Source of the DNA: Taudactylus pleione
Lineage: Eukaryota > Chordata > Amphibia > Anura > Myobatrachidae
Direction of reading: 5' to 3'
Assembly: GCA_031769625.1 (NCBI GenBank)
Contig: JAUIMM010000637.1
Location: 667,001 to 731,000 of the forward strand
Length of the DNA: 64,000 bases
Under the pieces are notes generated by a model, which did no database searches, was not told the origin of the DNA, and was given only the letters and a program-made list of their open reading frames with translations. The position numbers were made by a program, and so were the translations under genes. This document shows, in pieces, positions 1 to 10,155 of this stretch; the stretch's first letter is position 1, and every line of letters starts with the position of its first letter.

Positions 1-530
1 GTAAGAGTGTATTTTTATGCCAGGCATCAGCATAGATACTTGCATGAACTTTAATTTAACCTGGAATATACAAATACTAATTTGTGGTACAACCATAACT
101 TCACTTGCATCAAGAGGAAGTTCCATAACTAGGTTAAAGGACCATTGGACTAATACCAGGGACAGTATCTGTGATTTATGAACTTGAAATATTTATATCC
201 TTAGTCCTTAGGATTGTAATATAAGGTGCCATATTCAAGGTAGTAAACATTGTAAGCATTGTAAATTGTAATAATATTGTTACTGCGTTGTCATTAATGT
301 TATGTTAAATGTAAAGTGAATGCCTATGTATGGGAACAACTTTCATTTAAGTTCTTCATAAAAGTAATATATGACAAGTCAACTATCTGTATGTTTACTT
401 ACCTGGTGTGATTACAGTGGGAGATCCATTACTGCGGAATCTATGGAAGGAAAAGACATTGGTGGTAAATGTGAAGTGAAATGATACAGTATTGTATTGT
501 GATTACACATTATCTATACACCACACTATG
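1..530. other. AT-rich stretch, no gene recognised
   Basis: No conserved protein frame, RNA gene or recognisable repeat boundary was found here. The sequence is AT-rich and looks like ordinary non-coding DNA up to the start of the MITE that follows. Confidence 0.5.
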
Positions 531-1356
531 AGGGGTATTCAATATCGGAGCGAAAAGTCTGTGCTGGACTTTTCGCTCCACATCGGAGATTTTCCTGGGA
601 TAAAGTATCGGGTGCGCGCCCGCTTTATCCATGTATTCAATTTAAAAGCTACGAAAACGGGACCCGGCGAAGTAGGATCGGCAAAAATAAACGAAATTTA
701 CCGGGAATAAATTATAGGACCCCCCTAAAGCTGTAAAAACATGGGGGATCACTATGGGTACCCCCGTTTTAGCCTGCAAATGAAAGTTAGGGTTTTAAAC
801 AGCTGCGGCAGGTGTTTTTTTTCCCGACATTGAAGAAGTGTTGCAGAAGAGCACTTAGGTTTTTTTTTTCGTTTTTTTTTAAGTGGTCCCATCAAATTTG
901 GGGTACATGAAAATGGGTACTAGCATATTTTTAAGTCCCTAAAGTTTTTATTTAAAAATTCTGCAACTATGCACCTGCCGCTAATAGCCTATTCTAGAAA
1001 ACACCCTATTTTTAAACACTTTTTTTCCCATTTTTTTTTCACCCCAAATTTGTAATTATTTTTTTGGGGTGTCCCTATTTTTTTTTTAAACTTTTTTTGA
1101 CACAGTTTATTTTAAAATGACATTCCCAGGGATGCAGGCTATTTTTTTTAAGCCTGCACCCCTAAACACCAATTCTGCACTTTTTTCGCCACCTATTCAG
1201 TAGTGAAAAGTTATCTCCGTTTTTTTTCAAAGACTTTTCGAACCTGCAAAAAGTCTTTGAAATTGAATACGGTGTAAAACCAAAACCAGCGAAAATGACG
1301 TCATCGGTGCGAAATTATCGCAAAAAATGACTTTTCGCTCCAAATTGAATACCCCT
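531..1356. mobile_element. Harbinger-type MITE, family A copy 1
   Basis: The ends are inverted copies: AGGGGTATTCAAT followed by GGAGCGAAAAGTC at the left, and its reverse complement GACTTTTCGCTCC...ATTGAATACCCCT at the right. The interior is non-coding and rich in T runs. A second copy lies at about 24825-25632 and shares the same internal blocks, for example the GGGGGATCACTATGGGTACC stretch and the final GTCTTTGAAATTGAATAC block. Families A and B share architecture and some interior words. A clean target duplication is not visible for this copy. Confidence 0.75.
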
Positions 1357-1675
1357 ATCTATATTTTAACCATTGGGTTTTCTCAAGTAGACCCACATAA
1401 ACCATAAGTACTTGGGTGGAGGCACTGACATTGGGGATGTACACAACTTAGAGGAATGCTAAGGGTGGGTACATTAGGAGTAACAAAGGTATTAGTAACC
1501 CAGTATCCCTTTTAGAGAGTAAAGGGGGGTTACAACTGCAAGGTATTGTAGACATAATTCACCATTGTTTATTTGTATGGTGGCTCATACTCTGCGCCAG
1601 CCAGCCAGTCAATGTACAAATACATGAGTGTGACTTAAGCTTATTAACAAAACTGGTGGTACAGCGGGATGTACT
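1357..1675. other. Unassigned non-coding stretch
   Basis: Nothing recognisable beyond a G-rich patch near 1520-1530. No gene is supported. Confidence 0.4.
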
Positions 1676-1681
1676 GTAGTT

Positions 1682-1793
1682 AATTTACCGGCGGCCGGGA
1701 TGCCGACCTGGGACTAAAGATAGGCGCTGAAATCCTATCTTTAGCCAGACGATGAAATCCCGACAGTCGGCATCCCGAACAAAGGTAAGCGGG
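1682..1793. repeat. Palindromic end of a TTAGGG-type element (left half)
   Basis: CGGGATGCCGAC at 1696-1707 is the exact reverse complement of GTCGGCATCCCG at 1766-1777, and CTAAAGATAGG (1714-1724) pairs with CCTATCTTTAG (1734-1744), so the segment folds as a nested hairpin. Similar GTCGGCATCCCG words flank the TTAGGG-like repeat at 59215-59590 and a related GC-rich end lies at about 45000-45140. I infer that this is the left part of an element whose right part resumes at 6449 after the Penelope-like insertion. Confidence 0.55.
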
Positions 1794-1807
1794 CCATGTA
1801 AACTGTT
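1794..1807. repeat. Target-site duplication, left copy
   Basis: CCATGTAAACTGTT, identical to 6435-6448 on the other side of the Penelope-like element. Confidence 0.85.
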
Positions 1808-1961
1808 TAAAAGTGAGGGTGTATCCGCGCTAATTCCTCAAATGGTAAGGGAAAGAAGGGAGAGGGGAAATAGGAGGGGAGGAGGAAGGAAGAGGAAAAT
1901 TTTGTTTTGAAAGGGGCTGCCACAGACCTCTGTGATTCCTTTCAAGATCACTTGAATAATA

Positions 1962-3120
1962 GAAATAGTTGTGGGGTTGGGTCGAAGGGCGCACAAAAGA
2001 TGTATTGTTAAATAGAGTTGAGGTGGAAGAATGGATGAATAATGTAAATATAGTGAGTATTTAATATTAATATTTACTCAGGTAAAATGTAAACACATTG
2101 ATTCAAAAAAATAGTATTACATAATAAAATGAACAAGTTACATATGCAAAATATTGAACAGAAGAAATATAATAAAATAAATTAAAATAATGCACTATAG
2201 ATAATAAAACAGTTTGCCCATATATGGGCAATTGAGTGCGGACCAAATGCCAGTGTTAGTGTCAATCCAAAGAGTGGGATGTAATTGTTCAAATGAAATG
2301 GGCATAAAATTGCCTTGAAAGTCAGTCACTCACTCTGCGGGATTTCCCTCATATATGGACAGGTTGCAGTCCAAAAGTTCTATATACCTTAGAAGTCCTC
2401 TGTTCCTATACCAGGACTGAAGTGCCTCTTGGCACTGAAAAACAATGTTATTGTCACTTATGAAGGGGGTCCTCTTGCTATTACGAGCCCCACTATAATC
2501 CAGGCTTGTACAAAGTTATGACAGTTCGCAATTCAGGAAAGAAAAAAGGGGGTATCCATATCGTTCCTGTGTGGTGTGCGCACCTCCTACCTTTGTTCTA
2601 ATGTAGCTGGCGAGCGTGGGGGGTCCTGTCAGGCATAAGAATGTGCCACACTCGTTTGGTTTTCAGTGCAGCCTGTCCTCTATGCTGGTGAGTTCCCTTT
2701 GCTTGCAGATTCCGTGCGTGCCGGAGGTATGGGCAGCTGAGGGCTGTAGGCGGCTAGTTCAGCGGCTTAGGCAGCAGGGGCAGTCCCATCCGGCAGGGCT
2801 CTTGCCTTGGGAACTGTCCTGACTGCTATTGCAATGTTCCGTGTGGTTTCCAATTTGAGAATCGAGTGGAGACAGATGGTGGGTGTGTCAATAGTGTGTG
2901 TCCAACGCGTTACTCCTGGTCGGGCTTCGTCAGGGACAGTGGTTCAGGCTTTTGGTAACATGCTGTTTATTTGTAGCTGTTCCTTAATTGAATCCTGTTG
3001 GTGGTCGTTTAGCTCCTAATCAAAGGAGCCTTAGTAATTGTGTTGTAATGTTTCTTGGACGTTGATCCGTATGTTATGCAGGTTCCTGCTCATGAATGAA
3101 TAGGGGTGACTAGTATAAAA
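1962..3120 (-). repeat. Inverted pseudo-LTR, left arm of Penelope-like element
   Basis: The reverse complement of 5294-6435 along its whole length with scattered mismatches and small indels. Shared landmarks include the GAAATAGTTGTG outer end, the CAGGCTTGTACAAAGTTATG block and the GACTAGTATAAAA inner end. It lies downstream of the reverse transcriptase and carries the sense-strand hammerhead-like motif. Confidence 0.85.
2898..2941 (-). ncRNA. Hammerhead-ribozyme-like motif, left arm (decayed)
   Basis: Read on the minus strand: stem I TGTCC, core CTGACGA, an imperfect stem II, then GTAAC where GAAAC is expected, the self-complementary ACGCGT in the stem III position, a GTT that would be the cleavage triplet, and GGACA, which pairs with the first stem I strand. 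The one core change (GAAA to GTAA) would be expected to inactivate it. The layout matches minimal hammerheads with a very short stem III described for Penelope-like elements. Assignment is by motif only. Confidence 0.5.
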
Positions 3121-3349
3121 CATTAGGCCATATACTAAGATGATCAAAATAAAGATTATTTTATACATACAGATGTTCCGCAATGTTGTAAAAACTAGTT
3201 GTTCTACAGAAATAATTTAGAGATCCGGGAAAGGAGGAGTTATGTCATGCTGATAGAGACATAAGGGTTTGGATAAGATATGTTAGAGAATTCTTCATCT
3301 CTTTATGTATTTTGTAGAAAGAAGTTTCTTAAAAAGGAGAAAGATCTAT

Positions 3350-5289
3350 TCTTCCCATATTTCAGTAATGTAAAAGAGAGTAGCAGATGGGAATAATATT
3401 TTAAAGATGTAAGCAAAAAATATTTTTATGATGATAACATAGTGAAAATAATTTGAGATATGGGATATTGTAAAATTGTCACTGTATAAATAGCACTGTG
3501 GAGGCGCTGAACATTGGGCCTCTTGTACCACATAATCCTTGCCATAAATCTCAGTACTATGTGATTTTGGTAGGGCCTTAAGCCTTTGTCTAGAGTATTA
3601 AGAATTTCCGTTGCTGTGTCTTCTGTTGTCATAAGCTCACTTATTGGTTATCCAGAATCTGAACTTTGGATCCCGGACAGCACAACAGAGGGTGGCATGT
3701 CTGTGTGGACCCACTTTGGTATAGGAGAGATGTTGTTCCTTACAGTACCTGTACTTCTTGTATATGTGGCAGTAAACTCAAGATTTCTGTTGTTCTTATT
3801 AATGTACAGTTTGAACTCTTCTAGTTCTTCGATGGTGCCTTTCGGATGATAATAACATCATCTATATACTTTCTCCATACTACAATCTTGTCTCTGTAAG
3901 GGTTGTTTTTCCAAATGGTCTGGGACTCCCAATGTCCCATAAACAGGTTCGCATAACTGGGGGAAAATTTAATCCCCACAGCTGTCCCGCAAACCTGTCA
4001 ATGGTGGGAGCCCCCGTACAAAAAGTAGTTATGCTGTAGGATAAATTGTATCCCTTTTGATGATGAATTGTATTTGTTTTTCTGGAATCTTCTCGTTGGA
4101 TTTGAGGATTTATTCTACTGCCCTGCAGCCTTTATCGTGTTCTATGCAGGTATATAGTGCTTTCACATCGAAAGTTGCGAGTAGATAGCCTTCTTCCCAT
4201 TCTATTTTGTTCAGTATATGCAGTATTTGTGTTGTGTCTTTTAGATTACTGGGTTGTAATGATACCAATGGTTGTTAGATCTGATCAATGTATTCTGATA
4301 GTTTGGTAGTATGTGAAGCAATCCCTGATACTATTGGTCGTCCTGGTGGGTTGTGATGGTCCTTATGAATTTTGGGAAGGAAGTAAAAAAACCGGTAATC
4401 TTGGATATGGTTGTGTGAGATAGTTGAATTCCTGTTTATTCAGTATGTTCTCCCTCTTGCCTTCAAGCAGGAGTGCATCCAGTTCTTTTTTGTATTTTTC
4501 TGTAGGGTTTGAGGGGAGGGGTTCATAGGTCTCCTTATCCGAAAGGAGCCTTTTTCGCCTCTTTATCATATTTCTCCAGATCCATAATAACGATGCCCCC
4601 CCCCATTATCTGCCGGTTTAATGACTATAATTTTATTGTCGGTTAAGGCTGTGAGAGCTATTTTTTCTTCCTTAGTGAGGTTATTCTTCTTTCTTTTTGT
4701 TTTTTTGTGTTTTAGTTTCTCTAGATCTAATTCCACCGCCTTCTGAAAGGTTTCTATGAAGGCACCCTTAATATAAGTAGGATAGAAAGGTGATTTTTCT
4801 TTTAGATTCGTGTGTATGAATTGATCCTCATCTTTCTCTCTTGGTGTCTGTTCAGTTTTTAGAAAGAACTTTTTTAGAGTGAGTTTTCTTGAGAAAATGT
4901 TCAAATCTATAAACATTTGAAATTCGTTCAGGCTATTAGAGGGAGCAAATTTGAGGCTCTTACTGAGTAGATCTTGTTCAGCCTCACTGAGTACATGTTG
5001 GCTGAGATTGAAAATCCCTATATTTCTATTCCTTTCTTCCCTGTTGGGTCTTCTTTGGTGTTCCTTATGTGCTTTTCGTGTAGTTCCTCCTCTGACTCCT
5101 CGTCTGACTTCTCTTCCTGTACAGAGTTGTTTTCTCTTTTGTGTTGGATCCATTAAAATGTTGGGTGGTAGATCTTTCTTGACTAGTTCCAAAAAAAAGT
5201 TTCAGGTTTTCTTCTGTCATATCTTCAGTTCCTTGTCTTTCTGATGCGATAGTTCTACTTGAAGTTGACTTTTCTATGTTTTCTAACAA
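3350..5289 (-). pseudogene. Penelope-like reverse transcriptase, broken
   Basis: This decayed frame would copy element RNA into DNA. Motifs in order on the minus strand: a basic N-terminal region (5289-5000); the N-terminal block ending in IVIKPADNGGG (about 4600); FYFLPKIHK at 4388-4362; GRPIVSG at 4343-4323; the catalytic aspartate motif A, TFDVKALYT, near 4187-4151; a GTAVGIKFSPSYANLFMG block near 3985-3930; and the catalytic YIDD at 3868-3857. The order and wording match the Penelope-like class, not L1 or gypsy. It is broken by a frameshift at the C run near 4600, another near 5190 at a T run, and several stops. A C-terminal GIY-YIG endonuclease, present in many family members, could not be recognised before the left arm. 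RT identity is secure; exact ends are approximate. Confidence 0.85.
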
Positions 5290-5293
5290 CTTA

Positions 5294-6435
5294 TTTTATA
5301 CTAGTCACCCCTGTTCATTCATGAGCAGGAACCTGTACAACATACGGATCAACGTTCAGGAAACATTACAACACAATTACTAAGGCTCCTTTGATTAGGA
5401 GCTAAACGACCACCAACAGGATTCAATTAAGGAACAGCTACAAATAAACAGCATGTTACCAAAAGCCTGAACCACTGTCCTTGACGAAGCCCGACCAGGA
5501 GAAACGCGTTGGCACACAAACTATTGACACACCCACCATCTGTCTCCACTCGATTCTCAAATTGGATACCACACGGAACATTGCAACAGCAGTCAGGACA
5601 GTTCCCAAGCCGCTGAACTAGCCCCCTGCCGCCCTCAGCTGCCCATACCTCCGGGCACGCACGTAATCTGCAAGCAAAGGGAACTCACCAGCATAGAGGA
5701 TATGCTGCACTGAAAGCCAAACGAGTGTGGCACATTCTTATGCCTGACAGGATCCCGCCATGCTCGCCAGCTACATTAGAACAAAGGTAGGAGGTGCGCG
5801 CACCACACAGGAATGATATGGATACCCCCTTTTTTCTTTCCTGAATTGTGAACTGTCATAACTTTGTACAAGCCTGGATTATAGTGGGGCTCGTAATAGC
5901 AAGAGGACCCCCTTCCCAAGTGACAATAACATTGTTTTTCAGTGCCAAGAGGCACTTCAGTCCTGCTATAGGAACAGAGGACTTCTAAGGTATATACTGT
6001 AGAACTTTTGGACTGCAACCTGTCCATATATAAGGGAAATCCCGCAGAGTGTGTGACTGACTTTCAAGGCAATTTTATGCCCTTTTCATTTGAACAATTA
6101 CATCCCACTCTTTGGATTGACACTAACACTGGCATTTGGTCCGCAATCAATTGCCCACATCTGGGCAAACTGTTTTATTATCTGTAGTGCATTATTTTAA
6201 TTTATTTTATTTTATTATATTTCTTCTGTTCTGTATTTTACATATGCACCTTGTTCATTTTATTATGTAATACTATTTTTGAATCAATGTGTTTAAATTT
6301 TACCTGAGTAAATATTCATATTAAATACTATATTTACATTATTCATGCAACATTATTCATCCATTCTTCCACCTCAACTCTTTTTAACAGTACATCTTTT
6401 GTGCGCCCTTCAAGACCCAACCACACAACTATTTC
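5294..6435 (+). repeat. Inverted pseudo-LTR, right arm of Penelope-like element
   Basis: Inverted partner of 1962-3120. The reverse transcriptase frame starts about 5 bp inside its inner end, so this arm occupies the upstream (promoter-side) position relative to the coding strand. Confidence 0.85.
5474..5516 (+). ncRNA. Hammerhead-ribozyme-like motif, right arm (decayed)
   Basis: Counterpart of the left-arm motif. Here GAAAC is intact (5501-5505) and followed by GCGTT, but the first core base is T (TTGACGA at 5481-5487 where CTGACGA is expected), and the distal stem I strand reads GGCACA, so pairing with TGTCC needs a bulge. The two arms have different core lesions, so the ancestral sequence plausibly had the full core. 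Confidence 0.5.
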
Positions 6436-6448
6436 CATGTAAACTGTT
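6435..6448. repeat. Target-site duplication, right copy
   Basis: CCATGTAAACTGTT, identical to 1794-1807. The first base pair or two also match the arm end, so the boundary is certain only to a base or two. Confidence 0.85.
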
Positions 6449-6603
6449 AGCCGCGGGGGAGGGAGGGTTAGTTTTAGGAGCCCCAGGGGGAGATTAGGAT
6501 TAGGCACCTCCCGGGGAGGGTTAGGGTTAGGCCACGGGGAGGAAGGCGGTTAGGTTTAGGCACCCCCGGGGGGAGGTTAGGTTTAGGCACCCCCCCAGTA
6601 GGA
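6449..6603. repeat. TTAGGG-like G-rich degenerate repeat
   Basis: Repeated units of the type GGGGAGGTTAGGTTTAGGCACC. This resumes the host element interrupted by the Penelope-like insertion. It contains many GGTTAGG and GGGG runs, so G-quadruplex formation is plausible. Units are degenerate and spaced by C-rich pieces, which separates this from a true telomere tract. Confidence 0.7.
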
Positions 6604-6606
6604 TTA

Positions 6607-6862
6607 AGGTGCGTACACCTTATTAAAATGCACTATATGAACGATATCATTCATATCATGCATTTTTCGGTACCTCCAATCCACCAATGACCTGCGATGA
6701 GCGGTCACGTATGGACGATAAAGATATCGTCCATCGACCGTGCATGCAGGCCAACCTGGTCGATATGTACGAGGTTACCATAGGGACCCACGATCGTTGC
6801 ACACCTGGGAGATCGTTCAGCAATATCGCTATCGCTGATGGTCGTCCCGCATGTATGCACCA
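6607..6862. mobile_element. Harbinger-type MITE, GGTGCGTACA ends
   Basis: A 256-bp element with near-terminal inverted GGTGCGTACA and TGTATGCACC. It is flanked by TTA on both sides (6604-6606 and 6863-6865) and splits the TTAGGG-like repeat, which resumes immediately. The 3-bp TTA duplication is typical of PIF/Harbinger transposition. Confidence 0.75.
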
Positions 6863-6865
6863 TTA

Positions 6866-7040
6866 GGTTTAGGGTGCGGGAAGGAGGGGTTAGGGATAGG
6901 CACCCCCGAGGGGGAGGTTAGAATTAAGCACCACTAAGGAAGGGTTAGGGTTAGAGGGGGGAGAGGGGTAGGGTTAGCATACTTACCACCCCTGTCGGCA
7001 TCTTCATCCTTCGGGATTCCAGCGTCGGGATATGAACCGG
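6866..7040. repeat. TTAGGG-like repeat and GTCGGCATC end (right half)
   Basis: Continues the G-rich TTAGGG-like units, then ends in a CTGTCGGCATC...CGTCGGGATAT segment that resembles the palindromic left half at 1682-1793. Confidence 0.55.
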
Positions 7041-7045
7041 CCAGG

Positions 7046-7462
7046 ACTTCATACCCATGTAGTTGTCAGGTTGACTATGTGATTGTTAATATGTCGACAG
7101 GCAACACGTCAACATTCTCAGAATATCTACATGTGAAATGCCGACTATCAGAATGTCGACATTAGGGTTAGGCATAGACAGGAGAATTAGGCCCCGGGGG
7201 GGGCTTAGGGTTAGGCACTGGGGGTGTGTGTTAGGGTTAGGCACTAGAGGGAGGGGTAGGGATAGGGGGACTGCATCTTCCAGAGCGGGACCAGGAAGAT
7301 GCTGCTGTAGTCTCTGTAGCCATCAGGAGCAGGTAAGTCACAACTAGAACACATATCTAACATGTCTACATTTCATCAGTATCTACCCGATGAAAGTCAA
7401 CATGGTCAATGTTGACAATATGATTATGTCAACTTAATTAATGTCAACATATCATACTACAT
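7046..7462. repeat. TTAGGG-like repeat with GTTGACAT-rich ends
   Basis: Both flanks are dense in GTCGACA, GTTGACAT and GTCAACAT words in opposite orientations, bracketing TTAGGGTTAGGCAC units at 7155-7265. The same combination recurs at 56695-56945. It looks like an old inverted-repeat element related to, but distinct from, the GTCGGCATCC type. Confidence 0.55.
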
Positions 7463-7465
7463 CCG

Positions 7466-7784
7466 GTGGTACATATACAAGTATGAGTTGAGTGTAAAAT
7501 AACAAGCACTTATAAAGCATGATCGGAACAAGTGGGGTGGACAGAGAGGGAATTGTCAGGAGACGTAAGGTAGGGAGGGCCCTGCTCGTGAGACCTAGAC
7601 GCAGAGGCATATACACCTGTCAGGCAGCATATGTCGAGTTGACGCCCAATACATCAGCAATTTGAAAACCACAATTGAACATTTTGAAGATTTGTTGCCC
7701 GATTTTAGGTTTTCCCAATCTAGCAATCTGCACCCATACATTACAGATCTTTTTCAGTGATTTGCAGATCATTTTCAGCAAACA
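7466..7784. other. Unassigned, with a small SINE-like scrap
   Basis: Only the word GGGCCCTGCTCGTGAG near 7577 recalls the SINE seen downstream. No gene is supported. Confidence 0.35.
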
Positions 7785-7788
7785 CAGA

Positions 7789-8075
7789 TTATTATTATTA
7801 TTATTCTTTATTTATATGGCGCCACAAAGGTTCCGCAGTGCCTTACACAGTACATAAATGAGCACACAAGAAAAACAGTTAATAGTAATACAAAACAATG
7901 CAGGACAAGGACATGGTTTATAAACATAGCTTAGCTGCATAACACAAGCAGCAGGGCATAAGCAACCAAGTGTTAGGTGCCAATTGGGGAGTTAAGAGTA
8001 CATGATAATATAAGTAAGGGAGGAAAAGCACATGAGGGATGAGGGCCCTGCTCATGAGAGCTTACATTCTAAAGG
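7789..8075 (-). repeat. tRNA-derived SINE, 3' portion
   Basis: It begins with the (ATT)n tail complement, then TTTATATGGCGCC, CCGCAGTGCCTTACACAG and the GGGCCCTGCTCATGAGAGCTTAC block. The same order occurs at 30120-33240 and 53785-55440. On the minus strand this is the body and (AAT)n tail of a SINE. The tRNA-like head is missing here. A G run (about 8078-8088) follows directly. Confidence 0.65.
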
Positions 8076-8089
8076 GGGGGGGGGGCAGA

Positions 8090-9977
8090 CAGACAGGGAC
8101 AACACAGATGGGGTAGATAGTGAGGAAGGAGCATGGAGCAGTGAGTTAGGATATATGCTGCGGAATGTGTATAAGATAACCTTGTGTTATGTCAAAATGA
8201 AGTCCTTCGTTCATCTATCTCTATGACAAAAATAGACTTCATTTATGTGTTGTTTTCAAAAAAAAGGTGGACCAGCAAGTGGAGGAGACTAGAGGGGGAG
8301 GATGGAAAAAGTAGGTAATGCAGAGGATTATGTAGACACTGAATAAGGGGGGTGATTGAGGTAAAGGTGTTCATGCTGTGGTAATAAGTGAGGTGAAAAC
8401 TGGAGTGGAGGTTGTGTGATGTAGGGACATGTGGATAAATGTGGTTAGATGTTCAAAATAGAAGTAAAAGAACAGTGCTGCTAATGTATGAGCGCAGCTC
8501 CAAATGTGAAATATAAAGAGAAGTATTTGAGTAATGGGTGCAGGAATTAGTTACTAAAATAAAGAATGCTAAAGTAGATATATGTGAAGCAGTGGAAAGA
8601 GGCAATACAGTACAAACAGGATTTTCAGTTGCATGAAGGCAAACATTACAATGTACAGAGCCAATCTAGTCAAAGGTGTTTTGAAAGAAAGAAAGAGCAA
8701 TCAGTGAGGACAGCACAGAGTTTGGGAAGTACTTGAAATGTTTAAGCAGGGAGTGCAGTAAGGAGTTTCCTGGATATACATACAGCAGCTGTTAGTGATG
8801 GTGAATTGGCTTATTGCCACAAGTATGTTTGATGTCCTTCAGAAAGTGTTCTGGCTTTCAGGATGTTCTCTTTCAGTTTCCCTCCAGTTTAACTCCAGCA
8901 CAACTTTGTCATAGTAATAAATATATCATGTGCTCCCAGGGTGTTATTTAGCAGCTTTCTATTTTAAAAAGATCAGATCGCTGATCAGTTTAGTGACTAG
9001 AAATTATGTTAGTAGAAGCGCTTGTATAGGCTCAGATGATAAACAATGGCTTAACATATGTGTCTGCAAAGTTGGTGTAATGGTGTTGTAGGAATGACAT
9101 ATGGTAGTAGGGTATACAAATGTTTAGAGGACCAGCATTGTTAAAATACAGACAAACAAACAAACATATAACATTGATAATGTTTACAGCACTTTCCGTG
9201 AGTGGGTGGACAGGTGTATGGGAAAATTCCCCCATGTCAGCCATTGGGACGAGTAGGTAAATAGTAAGTGAGTCTGGCCCTACCTTTCCCTACGTTCAGT
9301 CTTGCTTCATATGCAGTGGTCTCCTGATAAGCTGTTGCTGCTGATTTTACTCAGCCGTTAGCTGTCTCCGTCTGCCGCCTTTTGGAATGGCAGCCCCCCT
9401 GGGTGAGCGTGATCCTGTATGGTCTTGCTTTGGATGCCGCTTAGTTTGCAAATCCCGCTCCTCATGCTCATTTAGCGGTGGCTTCAAAAGGGGGGGGGTC
9501 AATACACCAACGCATTTTGTCAATTAATATTTTTCCAGCGTTCTGCACATGCACAGTAAACTCCGGGCACACTCTAGTTCGCCTGGGGTCTGTGACTACA
9601 AAAGAGACCACTGTCTCTGGGGGTACTGCATGCCCCTGCACGCAGTGCACAGAGAGGTCCCCTGTTAGTCTGACTGCCGCTGGCAGCCAGGCAGTCTGTA
9701 AGTATGCAGCTTGATTAGCGAAGCAGCCAGGTTAAACAGCTCCAAGGCGGTCCTTTTATAGCAGCAGCTGCTCCGATTAACAGAGCCAGACAGCATACAG
9801 TAGCGGCTGTGTGGGGTCTCCCTCACACAGCGCGCTTTCTACATTGAAGTGCGCACCATAGCAGGGAGGGGGGGCAGAGCCTAAACCCGGAGTCCTGCTC
9901 CTTCCTCCTTCTCTGAAGTGTGCTAGCGGCCATTACACGGAGGACACTATATGCTGCGGATGCTGCGCTGAGACTGA
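8090..9977. other. Unassigned 1.9-kb stretch
   Basis: No gene-like frame or family assignment. Notable items are a G run at 9490-9497 and, at about 9545-9570, CATGCACAGTAAACTCCGGG, which resembles the repeat interior near 53350 and 60870. It may be old transposon sequence. Confidence 0.35.
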
Positions 9978-10110
9978 GGGCCTCATTCAGAGGCGGTCGT
10001 AGGATGCAAGCGGTCGTTCTGAAACAGGGCGGCCGCTTGCATCCTGATCTGCCGCCTCCATGACTGTCAGCTCTAACGACCGACAAGGGTGATGGTCGCG
10101 ATGGTCAAGA
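9978..10110. repeat. GGGCCTSATTCAG-family MITE, partial
   Basis: Starts GGGCCTCATTCAGAGGC and contains the hairpin words GATGCAAGCGG/CCGCTTGCATC and GATGGTCGCGATGGTCAAGAC. The latter also occurs inside the 549-bp multi-hairpin elements. The other end was not found. Confidence 0.5.
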
Positions 10111-10155
10111 CAGTAACTACTTTATTCTCAATTAGTCACTTGTTTAAAGTACCTA

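Larger units (their letters stand above)
1808..6434 (-). mobile_element. Penelope-like retroelement with inverted terminal repeats
   Basis: A 4.6-kb insertion flanked by a perfect 14-bp direct repeat, CCATGTAAACTGTT, at 1794-1807 and 6435-6448. It has long inverted arms (1962-3120 and 5294-6435), a 154-bp GA-rich one-sided extension at 1808-1961, and a decayed reverse transcriptase on the minus strand between the arms. Penelope-like elements are known to carry pseudo-LTRs in direct or inverted orientation, reverse transcriptases with telomerase-like features, and hammerhead ribozyme motifs. All of these fit here. The host sequence was the palindromic TTAGGG-type element on either side, so this is a nested, younger insertion. 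Confidence 0.85.

Noticed and set aside
6449..7265. True interstitial telomere tract
   Set aside because: Units are degenerate, interrupted by CACCCC pieces and bordered by inverted sequences; no run of perfect (TTAGGG)n exists.
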